Positions 58,016 to 64,000 of a stretch of DNA of 64,000 nt are shown here, in pieces. Source of the DNA: CAIWHR01 sp963779805 (lineage in GTDB: Bacteria; Pseudomonadota; Gammaproteobacteria; Burkholderiales; Casimicrobiaceae). The position numbers and the translations under genes are program-made. The stretch is from contig CAVZZN010000009.1 in assembly GCA_963779805.1 (NCBI GenBank), positions 62,001 through 126,000 of the forward strand. The letters are read 5' to 3'. The number at the start of each line of letters is the position of its first letter. The first letter of the stretch is position 1. The notes beneath the pieces are model-generated. The model searched no databases, was not told the DNA's origin, and saw only the letters and a program-made list of their open reading frames with translations.

Positions 58016-59128
58016 CTAGTGCTTCTGCACCCCGAAGGTCTCGGCGTAGAGCTTCTCCCACTTCTGGCCCTCGTCGAGCATCTTGGCGGAATCGACGAAC
58101 TTCAGCGGAAAATTGCTGAGCTTGGTCTCGATCTTCTTGTTGGTCGGGATGAAGTCGCGCGAAAGCAGGATCTTCTGGCCCTCCGGACCGATCTCCCACT
58201 CGTACCACAGCAGCGCCGCGTGCGGATGCGGCGACTTGGCGGCCACTCCGACGCCGTTGGCGCGGGCGATGGCGGGCGGAATCACGAACCAGTCCATCGG
58301 CGCGCCCTTGTTCTTCAGCTGCTCGGCCTTGTAGTTGTAGACGGTGATCGCGAGCGGGATCTCGCCCGAGGCGACCAGGTTCGTGAGCAGCGTGTGGCCC
58401 TTGCGCACCGACACGCCGTTGGTCGCGACGATGTCCTTCCAGAGCTTGAGGCCCTTCTGCTCGTTGCCGGAGAGCGCCACCACGCCCGCGAACCAGTCGG
58501 AGTCCTCGGCCTCGATGCCGAGGCGGCCCTTCCAGCGCGGATTCAGCAGGTCCTCGTACGTCTTGGGCAGCTCCTCCTTCTTCACGAGGTTCGTGTTGTA
58601 CGCGAAGGAGAAGATGTTCAGGCGCGAGCCGACCCATGACCCGTGCGGGAATCTCGCCTCGGGGATGAGGTCGTTCTGCTCCGGGGTGACGACGCGCGTG
58701 AGGAGCTTCTCGCGCACGAGCGCTTCCATTTCCGGACCGTTGGTCTCGTACACGTCGGCGTCGAAGCGGTTGCCGCGCGCCTCGGTGACGCCGCGCTGCA
58801 GCACCTTCTCGCTGCTCGCGCGCCATATCGTGACCTTGACGCCGTACTTCTTCTCGAAGCCGTCGGCGAGCACCTTCATGTCGTCCACGGGGGCGGAGGT
58901 GTAGATCGTGACGCCGCCTTCCTTCTTCGCGCCGTCGATGATGCGCTGCATGCGGTCCGCGCCGGTGTACGTGGCAAGGCCGATGCCGGTGGGCGCAGCC
59001 TGCTGTGCGAACGCGGGCGTGCCGGCGACGAGGCCCGCGGCCCCGGCGATCGCGCATGCTGCGGCGAGGACGATCGTGCGACGACGCGCGGGGGAAACGA
59101 CGGCGGCGCGATGATGCTTGCGGTTCAT
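58016..59128 (-). CDS. Periplasmic solute-binding protein, Fe(III)/AfuA-like family (paralogue 4)
   Basis: 370 residues, intact. Long signal region with VSPARRRTIVLAAACAIAGAAGLVAGTPAFAQ. Shared segments: FEKKYGVKVTIWRASSEKVLQRGVTEARGNRFDADVYETNG, FAYNTNLVKKEELPKTYEDLLNPRWKGRLGIEAEDSDW, NGVSVRKGHTLLTNLVASGEIPLAITVYNYKAEQLKNKGAP. Closest in pattern to paralogue 1 at 26511. GGAGAGCATC leader before ATG. 30 bp upstream of paralogue 3. Confidence 0.87.
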   Translation of the reverse strand: MNRKHHRAAVVSPARRRTIVLAAACAIAGAAGLVAGTPAFAQQAAPTGIGLATYTGADRMQRIIDGAKKEGGVTIYTSAPVDDMKVLADGFEKKYGVKVTIWRASSEKVLQRGVTEARGNRFDADVYETNGPEMEALVREKLLTRVVTPEQNDLIPEARFPHGSWVGSRLNIFSFAYNTNLVKKEELPKTYEDLLNPRWKGRLGIEAEDSDWFAGVVALSGNEQKGLKLWKDIVATNGVSVRKGHTLLTNLVASGEIPLAITVYNYKAEQLKNKGAPMDWFVIPPAIARANGVGVAAKSPHPHAALLWYEWEIGPEGQKILLSRDFIPTNKKIETKLSNFPLKFVDSAKMLDEGQKWEKLYAETFGVQKH

Positions 59129-59177
59129 GATGCTCTCCTTGTTGCGCCGCGCCCGATGTCGCGGTCGAATTGCCTGG

Positions 59178-60275
59178 CTAATCCTTGTCCTTCGTCACCG
59201 CCTTGCCGCCGAGGAACAGCTCCGACCACAGCTTCTCCCACTTCTGCTCCTCGTCGAGCACGATCACCGGGTCGATGGTCTGGTACTTGAACTTGTTGAG
59301 CGGGCTGTCCACCGCCGTGCTGGACGGCACGCGGCCCCGCTTCTTGAAGATCTCCTGTCCCTCGCGCGAGAGCAGGAAGTCCGTGAACAGCAGTGCGGCA
59401 TAGGGATGGGGCGCATGCTTCGCGACCGCGATCCCCTGAGGCCGCCCGAAGGTGGGATCGAGCGCCTTCCACTTCACCGGTGCGCCTTTGACCGCCAGGC
59501 GCTCGATGTTGTGGTTGTAGATCGATACGGCCATCGGGATCTCGCCCGAGGCGACCAGCTCCGCGATGAGCGTATGGCCGGTGCGCAGCTCGGGCTTGAG
59601 CGCAGCGAGCTTGCGGAAGTACTCGAGCCCTTTCTGCTCGCCCATCGATTTGACCATGGCTCCGAACCAGTCGACGTCGCTCGCTTCCATGCCCAGCTTG
59701 CCGGCCCACTTGGGGTCGAGCAGGTCCTGGTACGAATTCGGGACGTCAGCCGGCTTAACGAGATTGGTGTTCCAGCCGATGACAAAGAAATTGAAACGAT
59801 CCGGCACGTAATGCCGGTGCTTCGGAAAGGCCTCGGCCGGCAGGTCGTGGAAGGTCGGGCTGTAGAACTCGTCGAGCAGCTCCTCCCGGTAGAGCGCCTC
59901 CATCTCCGGGCCGTTGGTCTCGAAGACGTCCGGCGAGAAACGGTGGGCCCGCGCCTCGGTTACCGCGCGCTGCACCACTTTCTCGCTGCTCGACCGCCAC
60001 AGCGACACCTTCACGCCGTACTTCTTCTCGAACGCCTCGGTGATGGGCACCGAATCCTTGAGATTGAGCGACGTATAGAGCACGACCGTGCCTTCCTTCT
60101 TCGCCTCCTCCAGGATGCGCTTGTCGCGATCGGGCCCCTTGTACATGTAGATCGCGGTGAGCTTCGAATCGGCCGGCTGCGCCGCCAGCGCCGATGGGAC
60201 GAGTCCCGTGGCCAGGGTCGCGGCGAGCGCGATCACCGCGGCGGCGCGGGCAAGTGCCGGTAGTCTGTAGGTCAT
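59178..60275 (-). CDS. Periplasmic solute-binding protein, Fe(III)/AfuA-like family (paralogue 5)
   Basis: 365 residues, intact. Signal peptide MTYRLPALARAAAVIALAATLATGLVPSALAAQ. Shared segments: FEKKYGVKVSLWRSSSEKVVQRAVTEARAHRFSPDVFETNG, GWNTNLVKPADVPNSYQDLLDPKWAGKLGMEASDVDWFG, RTGHTLIAELVASGEIPMAVSIYNHN. The ATG begins the signal peptide and GGAGACTTCAC lies before it. Four of the five paralogues occur within 5.6 kb here, without transport partners. Confidence 0.87.
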   Translation of the reverse strand: MTYRLPALARAAAVIALAATLATGLVPSALAAQPADSKLTAIYMYKGPDRDKRILEEAKKEGTVVLYTSLNLKDSVPITEAFEKKYGVKVSLWRSSSEKVVQRAVTEARAHRFSPDVFETNGPEMEALYREELLDEFYSPTFHDLPAEAFPKHRHYVPDRFNFFVIGWNTNLVKPADVPNSYQDLLDPKWAGKLGMEASDVDWFGAMVKSMGEQKGLEYFRKLAALKPELRTGHTLIAELVASGEIPMAVSIYNHNIERLAVKGAPVKWKALDPTFGRPQGIAVAKHAPHPYAALLFTDFLLSREGQEIFKKRGRVPSSTAVDSPLNKFKYQTIDPVIVLDEEQKWEKLWSELFLGGKAVTKDKD

Positions 60276-60387
60276 GTGAAGTCTCCTGCCGTCGACACGG
60301 CGCACATCCGGGTCGACGGCGACTGCCCGGTGCGCGCGAGTGCGCGAGGGCGTGGGTTGAAGCGGCGAGCGGCGGGAAACGGACACG

Positions 60388-60413
60388 CGACGGCGGGCGC
60401 GCACCCGCCGTCG
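60388..60413 (-). terminator. 10-bp stem-loop downstream of the porin gene
   Basis: CGACGGCGGG (60388-60397), loop CGCGCA, CCCGCCGTCG (60404-60413). Lies 60 bp after the porin stop on the minus strand and before the binding-protein start at 60275. No T-run. Confidence 0.55.
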
Positions 60414-60473
60414 TGGCCGTTCAGTCGGACGCGCAGACGGCCGACCGCGGGCGCGAGCGCGCCTTCACCCGGC

Positions 60474-61673
60474 TCAGAACGCGTGCGCGATTCCGAGCGC
60501 CACCTGGGTGATGTCCATCCCCGGCGACGGCTCGACGAAGTCGGAGTTGCTGTACCGCGCCGACTTGTCGTTGTTCAGACGCGACCCGATCAGGAACACC
60601 TGGGTGCGCCTCGAGAGGTAGTACGACGCGCCGAGGTTGATCTGGTTGCCGGCGAGCCCGTCCGTCGAGCACGGCGCACCGCCCTGGAGCGAGCAGCTGC
60701 CGTCGTCGGCCCACGAGAACGACGCCTGGAAGAGCCACGCTCCCCAGCGATGGTTCGCGTTGATCAGGTAGGCATTCTTCTTGTACGAAGCGAAGCGGCC
60801 GGTGGCGCCTCCGCTCTCCTTGTACTCGAGATGCGCGATGTCGCCTTCGACCGTCGTGTTGCCGAACGAGTACTTCAGGGTGCCGCGGGTCGCCTGGTCC
60901 TTCGAGCTCGCGTCCTGGTTGTTGAAGTTCGACAGGCTCGACGGCGAGGTGCGCGAGCCGCCGAACGTGTCGTTGTGGATTTCGTGCGCGATCGCGGCGT
61001 AGAGCGGGCCGTTCTTGTACTGCATGCCGAGCGACCAGAGATCGGCGTTGCGGGTGTTCGTCTTGGCCTCGTCGGGCGAGTACTGGACCATCGCAGAGAA
61101 GCCCTTGAGATTCGGCGTCTCGTACAGCACGCTGTTGGCGCGCCGCAGGTGGAAGCTGCCGGCCGAGCTGCTGCTCATCGGCGCCTTGGACAGGATGTTG
61201 CTGTTCGAGACGAAGTTGCCGCTCGAGATGCCGAGGAAGGACAGCGAGTCCCCGAGCTCCTTGTAGACGGTGTCGAAGAAGCCCAGCTTCACGGTGCCCC
61301 AGCTGTTGCTCTCGAGACCCACGAAGGTGTTGCGGCTGGCGAGGGTATTGCCGCCCGTGTCGACGTCGATCCGCGATTCGAGCTGGAAGATGGCCGTGAG
61401 ATCGCCGTCGATCTTCTCCTTGCCGCGCAGGCCGAAGCGGGAGTTCGACGCCTGGAGCCCGTAAAGGTTGGGCGTGGAGGTCGTGGAGGAAAGACTGCCC
61501 GCCAGCGTGCTCACCGGCGTGCCGGGGCTCGTGCCGCCCGTCCCGTGTGCCCAGACCATTTCGGGGTAGAACTTGCCGTAGAGCACGACGTTCGACGTCT
61601 GCGCGCTGGCGAAGGCCGGGGCGCCCGCGGCCGTGGCTAGCGCGAGCGCCAGCAGCTTCTTCCTGTGCAGCAT
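60474..61673 (-). CDS. Gram-negative porin, OmpC/Burkholderia type
   Basis: Outer-membrane 16-strand trimeric porin, 399 residues. Signal peptide MLHRKKLLALALATAAGAPAFASAQ, first strand SNVVLYGKFYPEMVW, RFGLRGKEKIDGDLTAIFQLES, TFVGLESNSWGTVKLGFFDT, and the terminal strand ending in Phe (ITQVALGIAHAF) for BAM recognition. GGAGGAAGC ribosome site before the ATG; a longer in-frame start is less likely. Followed by a stem-loop. Probably lets in substrates for the nearby binding proteins. Confidence 0.93.
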   Translation of the reverse strand: MLHRKKLLALALATAAGAPAFASAQTSNVVLYGKFYPEMVWAHGTGGTSPGTPVSTLAGSLSSTTSTPNLYGLQASNSRFGLRGKEKIDGDLTAIFQLESRIDVDTGGNTLASRNTFVGLESNSWGTVKLGFFDTVYKELGDSLSFLGISSGNFVSNSNILSKAPMSSSSAGSFHLRRANSVLYETPNLKGFSAMVQYSPDEAKTNTRNADLWSLGMQYKNGPLYAAIAHEIHNDTFGGSRTSPSSLSNFNNQDASSKDQATRGTLKYSFGNTTVEGDIAHLEYKESGGATGRFASYKKNAYLINANHRWGAWLFQASFSWADDGSCSLQGGAPCSTDGLAGNQINLGASYYLSRRTQVFLIGSRLNNDKSARYSNSDFVEPSPGMDITQVALGIAHAF

Positions 61674-61901
61674 GCTTCCTCCTCTGAATGAACCGCTAAA
61701 GATTGTCACCAACTGCACGGAGCCGACCCGTCGGACTTTGCTTTTCTGGCGGGCGTTCGCTGCAGCCTCGCCGGGTCTTCCCCGCTCGCCCGCGATCGCA
61801 ATTCTTGTATGCGGAACAACGATCTACGGCGTGGAACGTTGCGATGTAGCGTGCCAATCTGCCTCGGGGGTTGTCAAGCGAATCCGGCCCCCGCGCGCCG
61901 T

Positions 61902-63020
61902 TTACGGGTTCTTCGGTGGTAAATCTGCCAACTCCGCCTTGTAGGCGTCGTCCATCCGCGGCTGCAGGCCGTGCTTCGCGAGCGCCTCGGCGAAAAGCGT
62001 GCGCACGATCGGCTGCTCGTCGGCATAGTCGACCTGGTCGCCGCCGACGCGCCGGCTGATCCACGCCTTGGGCACGCCCTGGGCGTTGCGCACCGACACC
62101 ACCTCGTGCTTGAACGCGAGATAGCGCGCCGGCGTGGTGCCGGTGTTGAAGTGCTGGTGGAACCACATGTTCGGCGGCACGATCATCGAGCCCACCTCCC
62201 ACTCGTACCGGCGGGCCTCCTCGCCCTCCGGCCACATCAGGCTGTAGCCCTCGCCGGACAGGATGATGACGTGCGCTCCCGGGCCGTGGCAGTGGGCTTT
62301 CTTGTAGGTGCCCACCGGGAACTGGGAGATGTGGCTGTTCATCGAGCCCTTGGCCATGTTGAACCGGATGTGGCCGCCCCCGGCGCCCCGTTCCTTGGCG
62401 CTGATGAGCGGCAGGTTCACGGCGTCCGCCACGAAGTTGGTCTCGAGCAGCAGCCCTTTCTGCTCGCCCTTGTTGGCGAAGTAATCCGGCTCGCCCGAGA
62501 AGCGGTTCCTGAAGTCGTGCCTGGTGTTGAAGACGAAGTCGAGGTCCTCGTACAGGTTGATCACCGGCGGCGCGTTCGTCACGGCAACGAAGCGCGCGGG
62601 CTCCTTGCCCGAGCCGTTGAAGTGCTGGTGGAACGTGTTGAGCGGGATGGCGAAAAGCGAGCCGCCCTTCCACTCGAACGTGATGCGCTGGCCGGCGTCG
62701 TTCCACACGGTCGTGGAGCCGCGGCCGCCCAGGACGTAGATCATCTCCTCGAACAGCTGCCGCTGCGGGGCGAGCTTGCCGCCCGCCGGGATCTCGCACA
62801 CGTAGCAGTCGTTGGACGTGCGCGACGCCTCGTGATTGATGTACACGCCGCGCCCGCCGCGCCGCGCCCACGGCTTCACTTCGACGGTGTTGAGGTTGCG
62901 GACGTAATGGGCGCCGATGATGTCCAGGCCCTCGCTGCGCACCCAGCGGGTGTACGGCGTTTCCTTTTCCGTGGCGAATTTCTTCGCCAGGTCTTCCGAG
63001 ACGAGTGCATCCTTTGCCAT
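61902..63020 (-). CDS. Bicupin protein, gentisate-dioxygenase-like fold
   Basis: 372 residues with two cupin domains. First domain around QRQLFEEMIYVLGGRGSTTVWND to PLNTFHQHFN; second around SQFPVGTYKKAHCHGPGAHVIILSGEGYSLMWPEG to VPPNMWFHQHFNTG. The second has the HxHxxxxH-like metal set (HCHGPGAH); the first has Gln/Phe in place of the usual HxH, as in gentisate/salicylate-type bicupins where one site is degenerate. An Fe(II) ring-cleaving dioxygenase or isomerase is possible. The second ATG is used because AGGAG lies 11 bp before it. Confidence 0.78.
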   Translation of the reverse strand: MAKDALVSEDLAKKFATEKETPYTRWVRSEGLDIIGAHYVRNLNTVEVKPWARRGGRGVYINHEASRTSNDCYVCEIPAGGKLAPQRQLFEEMIYVLGGRGSTTVWNDAGQRITFEWKGGSLFAIPLNTFHQHFNGSGKEPARFVAVTNAPPVINLYEDLDFVFNTRHDFRNRFSGEPDYFANKGEQKGLLLETNFVADAVNLPLISAKERGAGGGHIRFNMAKGSMNSHISQFPVGTYKKAHCHGPGAHVIILSGEGYSLMWPEGEEARRYEWEVGSMIVPPNMWFHQHFNTGTTPARYLAFKHEVVSVRNAQGVPKAWISRRVGGDQVDYADEQPIVRTLFAEALAKHGLQPRMDDAYKAELADLPPKNP

Positions 63021-63081
63021 TGTTCGCAACTCCTGCTTCACGTTGTAGCGGCGCTACCGCGCGCAGCGCGGCCAAGCGCTG

Positions 63082-63636
63082 CTACGGTCCATGGTTGAAA
63101 TCGGTCTCGTCGTTGCGCGGCTTCCAGCCTTCCGCGCCGGGGGCCGGCTGCTTGGGACGCTCCAGCACGCGCTGCTGGAACAGCATGTTCATGAACATGT
63201 ACATGGGCTTCGTCTTGATCACGAGAGCGCGCGCGGGCTTCTTCGGGTCGGCGTTGAAGTGCTGGTGCACGCAGTTGTTGTGCACGATGGCGACGTCGCC
63301 CGCCTTCCAGTCGTAGCGGATCCCGTCGTGCACCTCGTAGCCCGTGCCGTCGAGGATGTAGAACGCGGCCTCGTTGACGTGGCCGTGCTTGCCGTTCATG
63401 CCGCCCGGCGAGTACTCCTCGAGATGGATGTGCAGCGTCTGGCCGAGGCCGTCGGAAGGCTCGACGTAGTGCCTGCTCCAGGCCTGCGGACCGTCGTTGA
63501 ACTTGAGCTCCTTGCCCTTGAGCACGCGCGGCAGGGACCGCAGGCGCGCGAGCTCGTCCTTGAGGTTGTAGGGACCGGCGATGGCGCGGACGAACGTCCG
63601 CTCCTTGTTGCCTTCCCAGTGCGATTCCTTGCCCAT
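63082..63636 (-). CDS. Single-domain cupin protein
   Basis: 184 residues. Cupin motif 1 LHIHLEEYSPGGMNGKHGHVNEAAFYILDGTGYEVHDG (two HxH-like pairs) and motif 2 HNNCVHQHFNAD. Metal-binding His residues are present. The shared block VHQHFNADPKKPARALVIKTKPMYMFMN closely matches the neighbouring cupin (CQHFNADPDRPVRLIVAVNRIYK), so the adjacent genes are duplicates. Product unknown; same operon as the bicupin (61-bp gap). Confidence 0.78.
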   Translation of the reverse strand: MGKESHWEGNKERTFVRAIAGPYNLKDELARLRSLPRVLKGKELKFNDGPQAWSRHYVEPSDGLGQTLHIHLEEYSPGGMNGKHGHVNEAAFYILDGTGYEVHDGIRYDWKAGDVAIVHNNCVHQHFNADPKKPARALVIKTKPMYMFMNMLFQQRVLERPKQPAPGAEGWKPRNDETDFNHGP

Positions 63637-63650
63637 GTCGTCCTTCGTCG

Positions 63651-64000
63651 TCAGGCGGAGATCGGCTTGGTGTAAGCCTCGGGGCCGGTCTGCGGGCCGT
63701 GGTCGTCGTCGGCGTGCGATGCCGCCGCGGCGCGTCGACTTCAGGTACTTCGCGACGACTTCGGGCGTCGAGCACGACCTTCGGGTCGTACTCGGGCGCG
63801 TTCTCGATCTGCTCGAGGTCGTTCAAGCCCGCATTGCTTGTAGATGCGGTTCACGGCCACGATCAGGCGCACCGGGCGATCCGGATCGGCGTTGAAGTGC
63901 TGGCAGATCGTGTTCGGCGGGATGTAGATCACGTCGCCCGCTTCCCACTCGAAGCGCTTCACCTCGTCCTGCGCCTTCCAGTGATAGGTGTCGGTGATCT
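63651..64000 (-). CDS. Cupin protein, 3' part only (5' end beyond the window), frame-shifted
   Basis: Partial gene running off the right edge. Visible: KRFEWEAGDVIYIPPNTICQHFNADPDRP, then across one-base shifts (near 63838, 63770 and 63720) LEQIENAPEYDPKVVLDA and the C-terminus SHADDDHGPQTGPEAYTKPISA. Second-motif cupin His is in CQHFNAD. Third member of the cupin run; likely co-transcribed with the two downstream cupins. Confidence 0.65.

Overview
The window looks like a high-GC betaproteobacterial (Burkholderiales-like) chromosome. The evidence is strong G/C bias at third codon positions, a classic beta-type OmpC/OmpF porin, phthalate- and protocatechuate-type aromatic catabolism genes, TRAP and ABC importers, and an unusual number of periplasmic binding proteins. 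No rRNA, tRNA, CRISPR array, integrase, transposase or prophage gene was found. Many clearly real genes are broken by one-base shifts. Where the junction can be read, removing one base (usually a duplicate of its neighbour) restores the family sequence. Genes are therefore annotated across the shifts and treated as intact in life, with the shifts noted.

Layout. 1-6402 (+): dipeptide/oligopeptide-type ABC importer (binding protein, two permeases, two ATPases). 6451-13934 (-): a six-gene hyfBCEFGI-like membrane complex preceded by a small XRE regulator; its large subunit lacks the nickel cysteines, so it resembles an Ehr (energy-converting hydrogenase-related) complex rather than a hydrogenase. 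14195-26241: HPr-like protein without the phospho-histidine, TlpA-like thioredoxin, CapA-like phosphatase, glucarate dehydratase, DAHP synthase, VOC and MaoC proteins, UvrD-like helicase, matrixin protease, isochorismatase-like protein. 26511-32086 (+): binding protein, M29-like protein, MoxR AAA+ ATPase and VWA protein, tightly packed. 32215-38976 (+): SDR, orphan dehydrogenase E1 alpha/beta, second SDR, TRAP transporter.

39024-52259 (-) reads as an aromatic-acid catabolic cluster: phthalate-dioxygenase-like Rieske oxygenase, zinc alcohol dehydrogenases, CobW metallochaperone, 4,5-dihydroxyphthalate-decarboxylase-like protein, PanB-like aldolase, alpha/beta hydrolase, LigJ hydratase, LigK-type aldolase, a mini FtsZ-like protein and an ABC importer. 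A Rieske ferredoxin (52514, +) diverges from it. 52902-64000 (-): methyltransferase-like membrane protein, MFS transporter, four binding proteins of one family with no permease, ornithine-cyclodeaminase-like enzyme, porin and three cupin proteins, the last running off the window.

Structures outside genes: a family of tandem 11- or 13-bp palindromes with core ACYCNGRGT at five loci, four of them at 3' gene ends; perfect stem-loops directly after two transporter binding-protein genes; and a promoter/dyad between the divergent Rieske genes.
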